DNA of 64,000 bases from Isochrysis galbana (taxonomy: Eukaryota > Haptophyta > Isochrysidales > Isochrysidaceae). The first letter of the stretch is position 1. Each line of letters opens with the position of its first letter. The DNA is taken from positions 3,091,801 to 3,155,800 of the forward strand of contig CM030931.1 of the NCBI GenBank assembly GCA_018136815.1, read 5' to 3'. The position numbers and the translations under genes are program-made. Under the pieces are notes generated by a model. The model searched no databases, was not told the origin of the DNA, and saw only the letters and a program-made list of their open reading frames with translations. Positions 10,863-20,685 of the stretch are shown piece by piece.

Positions 10863-12003
10863 CTAATGGCCACGCGCCGCCACCCCTTTGAGCACCCGCC
10901 TATTCTCCATTTTAGTGTCTTCAACCAGACTCTGCGAATAGCGAAGAGACGGATGGTTCCTCATGAGCTGGTCTTGGCTCTTCTTTTCCATCACTAGATA
11001 TTCTGCGAAGGTCACACCGTTGTCACCTGAAGGGATGGTTGTAGAGGCCAGGGTTCCTCATCCCTTCAAGATTGACCCCTTGAACAGTCGCCATCCCCCG
11101 ATATCAGCATCCACGGTGCGCTCCATAGCAACAACAGAACCCTCCTTACATCATGGTCTTCCGCCATAGCATATGCTATGCTTTCAATGCGACCAGGGCG
11201 GATGAAGTGGAGGCACGCTTGTTACTCCTAGAATGCAAGGAATGTGCGGGCGCCCAACAAAGTATCTGGGTGGCCATCTCACCATCAATGTCCTGCTTCA
11301 TGAACTCCTTCACCATCCCATCGACCTGGTCGTTTCCCATCCGGCGGAATAGAATCTCCATGCATTCATCCGAATCAATAGTCCCAGACGAGTCCTTATC
11401 GTGCATCATGAACTCGACCATGGTGAAAAGCCTGCGCGGTTCCCAACCAGTCTTGTCCGCCCGTACTCTTTGGTACCTGCATCCAGTCGACACCGGCGGT
11501 GTTTGTCATAAAGACACCTCTCGCGTGTGAGATAAGCAGCTTCCCTATTTACGGCATCGAGTGCGCGACTCACATGAGTTTGAACTCCTCCCAGCTGAGC
11601 ATAGTATCGCAGTCCTCGTCAACCTGCACTTGGACGGAGAGATCACAGTATCAGGCAAAACAATACTGCGAGAAATGGCCGCCAGCGACAGGTACCGGCT
11701 TGCTGATGCCATCACACGTACCTCCCAAATCATGTCCTGCACCTCCTTCTTCGATGATTTGTATCCGAGATACTTGATGCAGTCAAAGAGCTCGTCAGCG
11801 TCAATCTTTTTGTCGCCGTTTTTGTCGAGCCTGTCAAAGACACGCTGCAGACTCTCGAGCTCCTGCGACTCGTTGTAGAGCTCGCGCGATTTCTTCGCCT
11901 CTTGCGCCTTGCGCGACATTCGCGTGTGCTGTGCCTGCGCGCGATGCTCCGAGAGCTCGGTGTGCGTTGAGCACCGCTGCGCCGTCCGCCCCTCGCTGTA
12001 CAA
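10863..12003 (-). CDS. Four-EF-hand calcium-binding protein (4 exons)
   Basis: Exons complement(11722..12003), (11574..11623), (11283..11476), (10863..11026); all introns are GT-AG and the joins are in phase, giving 229 residues. Splicing assembles four EF-hand loops: DKNGDKKIDADE, DEDCDTMLSWEE (second loop spans the exon 1/2 join), DKDSSGTIDSDE, and DIDGDNGVTFAE (split by the last intron). All have Asp at position 1 and Glu at position 12, so all four should bind calcium. The N-terminal 30-60 residues are Arg/Lys/Glu-rich; an alternative start at MSRKAQEAKK is possible and closer to the first EF-hand. The C-terminal tail is basic. It resembles calmodulin/centrin-like flagellar EF-hand proteins but is longer than either. 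Directly upstream is a (GA)n and poly-G tract. Confidence 0.9.
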
Positions 12004-12014
12004 CCCGCCCCGAG

Positions 12015-12060
12015 AGAGGGGGGGTGGGGGGGGGGGGGGGGGAGGGGAGGGAGAGGAGGG

Positions 12061-12119
<59 letters not shown>
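12015..12119. repeat. Poly-G tract and (GA)n microsatellite
   Basis: G-rich run at about 12018-12060 followed by about 28 uninterrupted GA units (12063-12118), just 5' of the EF-hand gene start. Confidence 0.95.
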
Positions 12120-12121
<2 letters not shown>

Positions 12122-12171
12122 GATAGGAGTGCTGCTGCTGGAGGGAAGCGAAACGGCTACAAAACTGATAT

Positions 12172-12312
12172 GTTACCCCCCAGGAGCCAACGCCCCCCAG
12201 GAGCTCCCGGGGGCCCCCAGGAGCTATCGGGGGGAAATTTTCTCCCGATCGCCAACAGCCCCACCGAGAGCTATCGGGGGACCGAGAAAATCCCCCGAGA
12301 GCTGTTGGGAGA
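12172..12312. repeat. Left copy of a 141-bp inverted repeat
   Basis: Near-identical to the reverse complement of 14262-14403. Internally built of hairpin-forming words of the type GAGCTATCGGGGG and CCCCCGAGAGC. The two copies enclose about 2 kb that holds a microsatellite, a minisatellite and the small gene at 13.4-14.0 kb. Confidence 0.9.
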
Positions 12313-12390
12313 TTGCTCATGGGGGGTGCCGTAAGCGGATCCCCCAGTAGCTATCGGGGGGAAAGGAAATCCCCCGAGAGCAAACGGGGG

Positions 12391-12592
<202 letters not shown>

Positions 12593-12984
12593 GCAGCGGT
12601 AGGGTGCGCGCGACAGCGCCGTTCGTCTCAGCCGCAACCTCAGTGGGTGGGGGAAGGAAGGGGAGGACGGCGGAAATAGATGGTGGGCGGCGGCGGCTCA
12701 GATGGCGAGAACAGGGGCGGTGCGCTGAGCAGCCAGGTGCAGGTCAGGTGGCGGCTGGAGGAGCGGCAAGCGTCGGTGAGAGCCAAAGGTGGTGGGGCTG
12801 GGAACGAAGAGGGAGGGCGGTCGGTACGGCGCGCCAGCACCGCACAGAGGTGGAGCGCCGGCTTTCATTGGAAGAGGGCGGCAGGGTCGGCGCGGCGACT
12901 GACAAGTTGGCAGAGTTGGTCGCTGGCCGCACCTGTCACCTGTGGCAGGCGGCGAAGGTGCACGCGCTAGAGCTCAGTGTGCGG

Positions 12985-13510
12985 AGTCAGCTCGTTCAGT
13001 GTGTGGAGTTAACTTCTTCAGTGTCTGAAGTCAACTTGTTGAGGGCAGAGTCAACTTGTTGAGCGGGGAGTCAACATGTTGCGTGTGTGCAGTCAACTTG
13101 TCGAGGGTGTGGAGTCAACGTGTTCAGTGCGTGGAGTCAACGTGTTCAGTGTGTGGAGTCAACTCGTTGAGGGTAGAGTCACCTGGTTCAGCGTGGAGTC
13201 AACTTGTTCAGTGTGGAGTCAACTTGTTGAGTGTGGAGTCAACTTGTTTAGGGTGGGGTCAACTTGTTCTGCGTGGAGTCAACTAGTTGAGTGCGTGCAG
13301 TGAACTTGTTGCGGGTAGAGTCAACTTGCTCAGTGTGCGGAGTCAGCTCGTTCAGTGTGTGGAGTTAACTTGTTCAGTGTCTGAAGTCAACTTGTTGAGG
13401 GTACAGTCAACTTGTTGAGCGGGAAGTCGACATGTTGCGCGTGTGCAGTCAACTCGATGAGGTTGTCGAGTCAACTTGTGTTGTGTGCTGTGAAGTGAAC
13501 TCGTTGAGGG
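12985..13510. repeat. Minisatellite, about 19-36 bp units (AGTCAACTTGTTGAG)
   Basis: More than 20 diverged units of the type gtgtgGAGTCAACTTGTTcA, with a higher-order repeat: about 13000-13090 is nearly repeated at 13335-13450. The far end overlaps the 3' coding end of the small minus-strand gene, whose last ~20 codons are satellite-derived. Confidence 0.93.
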
Positions 13511-13971
13511 TTAGAGTGCTTTCGTGTTGTCGGTGAGTGTCGTTGGAGCTGAACCATTGCGCACAATCGTCACTCGTCGACGTGCGCTGGGATTTTTTTG
13601 TTCTGGCGCAGAGACGCCGCTGCTTGGCATCGAGCACGTCCCAGTTCTTGAGAAGGTGGACGATCTCAGCACGTTTTGCGGCATCCATGGCGCGGCTCTT
13701 GAAGTCAGCCACCAGCTGATAAAAGAGTCTCTTTGCCTCCTCCCACTGCTGCGGTGTCACACCTGCAGCAGCGGAAGGGGCATTGAGAAGGGGTGAGGGC
13801 GTCATCTGTGACATGCGGTGCGGGAGCGAGAGAGAGTGCGATATGAAGAAGAAGAAAGGATTTCCTGGGTGAGTTGCTGCCAGCGTTTTCTTCCATAAAC
13901 ACCCTTACCTCGATACTCTCACCGACGAGAGTCTCGTTGTAGTGTCGAAAAGTCGCAAGGCACCGCCACAA
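13449..13971 (-). CDS. Hypothetical small protein (2 exons proposed)
   Basis: The central 55 residues (TPQQWEEAKRLFYQLVADFK through DAKQRRLCART) look like a genuine helical domain rich in Lys, Arg, Glu and Leu. One model joins complement(13909..13971) to complement(13449..13805) through a GTAAGG donor and a CAG acceptor in phase 0, giving 139 residues; a stronger GTGAGAGT donor lies 11 bp upstream, so the first exon is uncertain. A single-exon reading starting MSQMTPSPLLN (13814) is also possible. The C-terminal 20 residues are Thr/Ser-rich and encoded by the minisatellite. The domain is not recognised; it vaguely recalls the helical SRA1/Sec31 C-terminal type, which I could not confirm. Confidence 0.5.
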
Positions 13972-14261
13972 GAACGACCATAAGATTCATCGTAACAGCA
14001 CCGTAAGATTGAGGTATGAACAGAGACAGAGTACGAGGTGACTGCCAGCGAAACGGGACAGGCACCCTTGACAGCTTACGGGGGGGAATAGCGCCTGGGG
14101 GCTCGAGGACAGCCCCCCGATAGCTCTCGGCGCCCGTCGTTTTCCCCCAATAGCTATCGGCGCCCGTCCTTTTCCCCCCAATAGCTATCGGGGGCCGCCT
14201 TTCGCCCCCGATAGCTATTGGGGGCCGACCTTAAAACGCGATAGCTCCCCGGGGGACGTAA

Positions 14262-14403
14262 AATCTCCCAACAGCTCTCGGGGGATTTTCTCGGTCCCCC
14301 GATAGCTCTCGGTGGGGCTGTTGGCGATCGGGAGAAAATTTCCCCCCGATAGCTCCTGGGGGCCCCCGGGAGCTCCTGGGGGGCGTTGGCTCCTGGGGGG
14401 TAA
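14262..14403. repeat. Right copy of the 141-bp inverted repeat, plus flanking subrepeats
   Basis: Reverse-complement partner of 12172-12312. The flank at 14095-14260 adds further degenerate copies of the same CCCCGATAGCT word, so the unit has expanded on this side. Confidence 0.9.
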
Positions 14404-14573
14404 GAAATACATGTCAAAGGTAGAGTAGAGAGTAGAATATAGAATAGAGTGTCCGTAGATCCTTAGAGGGAGCACAATAATTATTGACAATAAGTACTAG
14501 GAAGTATTCATGAATCACGAGACCCCCCATGCGGACCTCGCTGCTCTCCAGTGCATCATGTGCATGCGTTGGG

Positions 14574-14845
14574 TGAGATCGAGAGCGGTGTCGTCGGGCT
14601 AGAGGCTGAATCAATAGTCACAAGTAGAACTACAAGAACAAGAACAAGAACAAGAACACCTTCTTGTTCAACCGCCCCCCCCCCCCCCCACGCCCCGCTG
14701 ATATATGGCGGGTATTGGTATTGGCACCTCAATCGTGCAAGTTGTTCTTGTTCTTGATCTTGTTTCTTGTTTCTCGGGCTGTGTGTGTGTGAAGGTGTCC
14801 CCTCAGCCTCTAGCCCGACGACACCGCACACCGCTCTCGATCTCA
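14574..14845. mobile_element. Foldback (MITE-like) element with 36-43-bp terminal inverted repeats
   Basis: Left arm 14574-14609 (TGAGATCGAGAGCGGTGTCG onward) and right arm 14803-14845 are perfect inverted copies, except that the right arm has a 7-bp unit (acaccgc) doubled. Internally 'acaagaacaagaacaagaac' pairs with 'gttcttgttcttg'. A block inside it (CACCTCAATCGTGCAAG, about 14727-14743) recurs inverted in intron 2 of the tubulin-tyrosine ligase gene at about 16318. No coding capacity; no clear target-site duplication. Confidence 0.8.
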
Positions 14846-15315
14846 GTTGACAGTTAAACCAGAACACACACACAGCCCGGCAGTCGGCAGGCCCCCCAGA
14901 CGGTGGCAGTGTGCGGAACAGAGAAGGTGCAACTCGAGGTTCAACTGCTGGCTTCTCTCATGCACAGACAGCCACGGCACGGTTACGGCTGGCTTTCCCA
15001 TCTTCGACAATCTCGAACTCGAGAGCTTTCAAGCCACGGCTCAGCCCCAGCCCCGTACCACCCACCAGTAGCACCTCCCCCAAAACCAACAGTGCTCCGC
15101 ATTTTTGTCACCTACTTGTAAAGAAGCACCCCCGCTACCATCAACAAAAGACTGGTCACTAGTCACTAGGAGGAGGCAACGGATACAATAATCGATTTGG
15201 GGTAGAGCATGCCATTCCCTAAGTGTTGTTCATCAGTTTCACCCTCGGGAAAAGGATCTCTCTTTCCGTAGTGAACGGATTTGGACGAGAGTGTTGTCCG
15301 TCGGCGGCGGCGGCG

Positions 15316-16905
15316 ATGGAGGAGACCCTTGGGCGGCTGTGCGTGCTCTCGGATGCCGACGGGTCCGTCTCGCGGACGATCGCGACTTTATTCAAGGAGC
15401 GCGGCGGGACCATCGTGTCGCAAATGGCCGAGCAGGGTGGCAGTCAGCTGCTCCTCTATCTCGCCTCACCACGAGAGACTGTCCCGTGGGCCAAGCTCAA
15501 CGGCGTGTTTGTCAACAAATACAGAGGGCATTCTCTGCTCACTCGCAAATCGAGGCTGGCCAGACTGCTCCGCGGCTACACATGGCATCCACCTACTTTT
15601 GTGCTTTCTCCGCCAGAGGTGTGTAGGCCTCAGGTTGAGCGTGGTAAGAAGGTGACGCCGCTGCAAGCTCAGATCCTCGCTGACAAGCAGAGGGCCCTCG
15701 CGGAGGAAGACCAACAGGAGCGCCAGGCCCTTCGGCTCGCCGCCGCAACTCGCTCTAGTTGCTGGATAGTGAAGGATGCGCAAGGAGCAAAAGGTTCAAA
15801 TATCTACGTGTCCAGCTCAGCAGCCGAGGTGAGTGCCTTCATAGGTGCCCCACCGTTGTTGTCGATGCCATATTTTCTTCTCCATGATTCAGCGCTGCGA
15901 TGCGAGAGCTGTGCAAAATGAGAGGAACATGCCATCTACTAGCTGGCATCTTCTTCTGCATGGCATCATCGTACATTCGCCATCCTCCCTAATTCAAACG
16001 TCAGGCTGAAGCTGAGGTGGATTCAGGGCGTCACACCACGTCCACTGTCGTACAAGCTTACCTAGCCGATCCATATCTGCTTCCGGGGGAGCGCAAGTTC
16101 GACATACGAATTTGGGTACTCATCGACCCAATATTTCGGGTTTTTGCTCATCGGCAAGGAGTCTGCCGCACATCATCGGTGCCATACGATAAGCACGACT
16201 TGTCCAACACGCTTTCACATATCACAAATCATTGTATCCAAGAAACTTCGGAGAGCTTTGGTCAACATGAACCGGTACGTTTCTTCCACTGCAAATTGGT
16301 ACTAGGTCTTCGCATACTTGCACGATTGAGGTGCCAATACCTGCCATGTATCAGCAGGGCGCGCGGGGGGGGGGGGGGGCTGATCCCAAAAATGCGGCTA
16401 AGTCGATCTTTGTCTCTACATCGCAACCGAGCACCATTTTTTGATCACATTGATGCACAGCAAATGCTCTCATATCTCACGTGGAGCCACCCGATGCCCC
16501 GCCTCCCAGGGCAACGAATTATTTTTTGAGGGCTTGAGCAAGCTTCTCGCCGACGCTGCCATTTCCTTTGAAGAAGACATTTGGCCGCAAATCACGTCTA
16601 TTTTGTGCTGCGTTGGCGCTCAAGCCTGCGATGCCATGCGTAACGACCCCTCTGCAGTTGCGGACAAAACTGCTCCCCGTTGCTTTCAGCTTTTTGGCTT
16701 TGACTTCCTGCTCGATGCGCAAGCTACAATCCACTTACTTGAGGTCAATGGATCGCCCGCTTGTGCAGAGACTCTCCGAGAGACCATTGTGCGCGATCTA
16801 GTTGCGGTTCTCCTGGATGCAACAGATACCTCGAGCAGTCAAGTGGGAGGGTTCACCCAAGTCTGGAGTCCAAGCAGTGGGATGGCGGCTGACGGTCAAC
16901 GCTGA
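15316..16905 (+). CDS. TTL: Tubulin-tyrosine ligase (3 exons)
   Basis: ATP-dependent ligase that re-adds tyrosine to the C terminus of detyrosinated alpha-tubulin. Exons 15316..15828, 16005..16274 and 16510..16905 have GT-AG introns, all phase 0, and give 392 residues, close to animal TTL (about 377). Features in order: N-terminal region with NKYRGHSLLTRKSRLARLL and WHPPTFVL; WIVKDAQGAKGSNIYVSS (ATP-grasp loop, at the end of exon 1); YLLPGERKFDIRIWVLIDP; SNTLSHITNHCIQ; GNELFFEGL (start of exon 3); FQLFGFDFLLD and LLEVNGSPAC (metal/ATP-binding E and N). These match TTL proper rather than the longer polyglutamylating TTLL enzymes. The protein is intact. A piece of the foldback element sits in intron 2. 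It fits a cell with microtubule-based flagella. Confidence 0.93.
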
Positions 16906-17259
16906 TCTGGGGTGCTTCATTTGCCTTTATCATCCTCTCCAAGCAAATCGCCGCTCAGAATTCAAGTCCGTGATCCTGCAGATACTTCTTCACAAGAGTT
17001 CGTTTTTCTTCTGATGTGTGAGCCTCCGTCACCGCAAGAAATAACGCAACCGTCTCACCTAATTAATGGCCATCATTAATGGTACGTGTGTTGTGGATAA
17101 CAAGATTACCATACCTATCAGGAAGTGAGGACGTAGTTGGTATACAGCATACCCTGTTCCACAATTAAGCAAGACCCGAACCTCATGAAAGCCCAGACCC
17201 AGACGAATAGTGCGATCACATCTTATCTAACACGGCAACAATCACACAAGAAGACTCAA
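16906..17259. other. Short intergenic gap, no gene
   Basis: AT-richer sequence after the ligase stop codon. A diverged 70-codon frame at 17137-17346 leads into a LINE tail and may be the last piece of its ORF. Confidence 0.4.
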
Positions 17260-17500
17260 GAAACGACCGATAGCCCGATGGCGCGGGAGGAAGCCGAGGA
17301 CTGGACTATCGGGCATCGTTACACGCCGCCTGTCACTGGCCACTAGAAACCCCACACACTGAGCCCCTAGGTAGAGCACGAGGGGGGGGCGAGCCGCAAG
17401 GCGCAAGTGTGATGGTGTGATACCGGATGCGGGCGCGGCTGCTAAATAGTTGTGCAGGGTCGCATGTCTCGTGCGCGGCTAGAATATTAAGAAGTTTATT
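17260..17500 (+). mobile_element. Structured LINE 3' tail, copy 2
   Basis: CCCCTAGGTAGAGCACGAGG at 17366, followed by GCCGCAAGGCG, GCGGGCGCGGCTGC and AATATTAAGAAGTTTATTTA. The upstream 90 bp (GATGGCGCGGGAGGAAG, ACACGCCGCCTGTCACTGG) match the copy at 10075-10150. Confidence 0.75.
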
Positions 17501-17724
17501 TAGTGCGATCACATCTGACTTTGGAGGGTCTGTAGATAGTAGTAGTAAAAATAAACGAAGTGGCCGTGGCTCTTGCTCTTGTGCCTTTACCTTCATATAT
17601 CTTTAAATATGTGTTTCAACAGATGGCTGGCTGGCGGGAGGGACGATGCCATTATCAGCGAGGAGCGGAAAGGTGAAGGCTCATCCACGGGGCGACTGAC
17701 CCGCCGGCGCGCCCACTCAAGCTC

Positions 17725-18180
17725 CAACCCCACCCAAGCTCCGACTCTCAAAAGCTCCAACCCTCCTCCGACCAACACCTTCGCCCCAGCCAAGCTCCAA
17801 GCAACCCCACCCAAGCTCCAACCCCACCCAAGCTCCAACCCCACCCAAGCTCCAACCCCACTCAAGCTCCAACCCCACTCAAGCTCCAACCTCACTCAAG
17901 CTCCAACCACCCAACCCCACTTCCAACCCCACTCAAGCTCCAACCCCACCCAACCCCAAGCTCCGAACCACCCAAGCTCCAAACCACCCCGAGAGCTCCC
18001 ACCCAAGCTCCAACCCTCCTCCGACCAACACCTTCGCCCCAGCCAAGCTCCAACTCCACCCAAGCTCTAACCCCACCCAAGCTCGATCCAACCCCAACCC
18101 CATCCAACCAAGCTCCAACCCCACCCAAGCTCCAACCCTCCTCCGACCAAGTTCTAACCCCACCCAAGCTCCAACACAAA
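17725..18180. repeat. Minisatellite of 17-bp units (AAGCTCCAACCCCACCC)
   Basis: Some 20 units of AAGCTCCAACCCCACCC and variants, with a repeated longer block ('ctcctccgaccaacacc' at about 17762 and 18010). All open frames across it are repeat peptides. Confidence 0.95.
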
Positions 18181-18579
18181 GGATATCCATTGTTTTCTAT
18201 CATGGCACCAAGGCCAAAGTGGTTGTGTCGGGTGGCTGGAGGAAAGTGTGCTTTTAGATTGGTGTTGTGCCCGCATAGCGTTTTCGTACGTTACTAAGGA
18301 ATAACAAATCTAACCAAACAATGTCGGATCCAGAGTATTTCCACTCGCTTACAACTGCCTCTCGCTCATCCATCCCCACCGCAAGGCAGGGGTCGCGAGG
18401 GTGGCGGAACGGCACCACCGGGGTCGGTTCGCTTGTTTCGACAAACAACTGGGAAGACCCCAGCGCTACTCTGCGCGCCACTCGTTCTATAAGAGTAGCA
18501 ACAAGCGCCCCAGTGGGTTTTGTGATAACGTCAACGTTGGGGTAACAACTTGCACAAGGATGGGAGCTTGGATGTGGCG

Positions 18580-18790
18580 TCAGAAACTGTGTTTATCCCC
18601 TCTTCGGCAATCGGCAATGAAGTTCATGGAGATATCAAGGTCGATGAGATTGTTCAAGGCCCCCTGAGAGAGGATATGAGCAAATGCCTTGATTCCCTCA
18701 TCGCTGATCTGATTCCACGCGAGATCGAGGTGCATGAGATTACTCGCCATGGACAGTACCTCAGCAATCAGCAAATGCCTTCATCTGTCT
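18580..18790 (-). pseudogene. Leucine-rich-repeat fragment (ribonuclease-inhibitor type)
   Basis: About 60 residues on the minus strand read as two LRRs: LMHLDLAWNQISDEGIKAFA then NNLIDLDISMNFIAD. The L-x-x-L-D-L-x-x-N-x-I pattern with GIKAFA is typical of ribonuclease-inhibitor-like LRRs. The frame ends at 18580 after a non-LRR tail, and upstream it runs into antisense ankyrin sequence. It is a fragment, not a full gene. Confidence 0.65.
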
Positions 18791-19228
18791 GCGCCTTTGC
18801 CGAGGGGTAGCGCGTGGCCGCTGCCGGAGGAGCTGCTCCAGCACATGCCTCTTGAGAATTGGGATCACGAAGTGCACCCGCTGCGGCGCGCGGTGGCGAG
18901 CAACAACGTGGGTGTGGTGCGTCTGCTGCTGGCGGCGGGTGTGTCCCCCAACTGGCAAGACCGAGCTGACAGGCAGACGGCGCTGATGTCGGCGTGCCAT
19001 CGTGTCCATCCCCATCTGGTGCAGGTGCTACTTGAAGCGGGCGCTCGATTGGAAGTGAGGGACAAGGAGGGTCGGACGGCGCGCGATCACGCGGCATCGG
19101 GATGGGGGGTCGGTCAGTTTGAAGGGTTGTTGAGCCAGCTGAAGTGCTGCCGAATCAGCCAACACCAGAGCACTTGGTCTACCCGGTGTGTTTTGTGGGA
19201 CGGCTTTGTTCTCAGCAAACTACTTTAA
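18734..19228 (+). CDS. Ankyrin-repeat protein, short (possibly partial)
   Basis: The frame reads up to 164 residues; the convincing part starts about PEELLQHMPLENWDHEVHPL. Three ankyrin-type units follow: LRRAVASNNVGVVRLLLAAG, QTALMSACHRVHPHLVQVLL..GARL, and KEGRTARDHAASGWGVGQFEGLL. The tail after LLSQLKCC is not repeat-like. The first 30 codons overlap the antisense LRR fragment and are doubtful. No signal or membrane segment. It may be a complete small scaffold protein or a piece of a larger gene. Confidence 0.6.
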   Translation: MRLLAMDSTSAISKCLHLSAPLPRGSAWPLPEELLQHMPLENWDHEVHPLRRAVASNNVGVVRLLLAAGVSPNWQDRADRQTALMSACHRVHPHLVQVLLEAGARLEVRDKEGRTARDHAASGWGVGQFEGLLSQLKCCRISQHQSTWSTRCVLWDGFVLSKLL

Positions 19229-20685
19229 AATAATTTTCAAAGAGGTAGAAGTCACGAGGTGGGGGGCAGTCGGGGGGGGGAGCGGGGGGGGGGGGGGGGG
19301 GCAGTAGAAGTCACAAGTGCAAAACGGGGACGGTAGAAGTCCCGCGCCTTAGCTCACCTTCCTACTCCCTCACACCCTACTACTACTACGCCCACAGATC
19401 TCTTCTTCTTCCACTCGCGAATACCAATCGCACAAACCAACAAGCACCGCTGATGACGCCCCAAACCAACACATCTCGACTCATCAGGGGTCGGGGGGGG
19501 GGGGGGACACCGGCCTCTTAGCGGCACACACAGGAGGAGGAAAAGCACCCAACCGCTAGGGGCCGGAACTGTCGGAACACCCGCCCGATCCCGCCACGCC
19601 TGCGCAACCCGAGCCCCTATGTCCTACGTAGCGCACGAGGGGAGTAGCCGCATGGCAGGATGGGAGGGGAAAGGAAGGGGCGTGGCTATGGCTATTGATA
19701 AGAGGCGCAAAGCCGCGTGCGAGGCGAGAAATTTAAATAAATGATGATTTTTTTTAGTATTTGCGTCCGTCCGTCCGGCACAAACACAAACACACCTTCT
19801 GCCCCTGTCCGGGGCACATGAGCACTGGTTTTTCACCCCTGTCCGACGACTAGCTACACACTTGGCGCGCCCCCTTGTCCGCCCACTGACATTTTGTGTC
19901 AAGTGTGCCTACCTGTAAGTGCCTTAGGGATACGTGCCCCTGTTACATGGTACATGGTCAACGACGACGGTCGACCATCACATAACACATGGTCGAGATC
20001 ATGGTCGACCACATACTGAAGGTAGGGACCCCTGTCCGCCCCCAGCACACACTTTATGCTTTATGTCCACCCCCATCCGCTCTGGTAAAAACTCGTGTGA
20101 ATAATGCGTAATGCGTCCACCTCAATAAACGACGCGCACTGGTTGTCCATACACATACACGATCGTCCGCTCGATGAATACTGTTGTGTCACGGACTTGT
20201 AGCGCGTGCAACCTGCAACGCAGCAACGCATATTCGCCCACCACTGCCACTCCCGAGCAATCTTACAATCACAAATGTACCACATGTCAACGACACGTGC
20301 ACATGCAACAATACGAAGTGTAGAAGTCGCAAAGGAAAAGTAGACAAAGAGAAACACCGACGATTGGCTATGAGGCGCTCGGGAGACGAGTGCGAGCCTA
20401 CAAGACAATATATAGCTAACAAAGCGTTGGGCGTTCGAGCAAGTCGCAGTACCCGTACGTCCTCCAACTTGAACACCTCCCACAGCGGATAGAGACTGGA
20501 ACCACGAGGGGAACGCTGGCAGCCTTGGTCAGTGTTGGTGGGCGAGTCACACGTCATCTCGTTATCGCCTAGACGGTGTCGGGGACACGAATGTTCGAGC
20601 TTTGAACGGGCCGCAACTTGGACGAACAGGCGGTCACACCCATTGACGCTATAGAGCACACCCGGCCCTCCTCAGCATGCGCCAA
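19229..20685. other. Intergenic with LINE tail copy 3; no gene
   Basis: Poly-G runs at about 19270-19300 and 19492-19505. LINE tail blocks lie at 19612-19750: GAGCCCCTATGTCC..GCACGAGGGG, AGCCGCATGGCAGG, GGGGCGTGGCTATGGCT and GCGAGAAATTTAAATAAATG. Inverted 'catggtcgaccat'-type words lie at 19950-20020. No supported ORF. Confidence 0.6.

Noticed and set aside
16000-16016. Intron 1 of the tyrosine ligase read as coding
   Set aside because: Read through, the exon 1 frame meets a stop at 15921; GT at 15829 and AG at 16003-16004 restore a TTL-like sequence in phase.
17573-18203. 165- and 103-codon frames in the 17-bp minisatellite
   Set aside because: Periodic repeat peptides only; no start context or domain.
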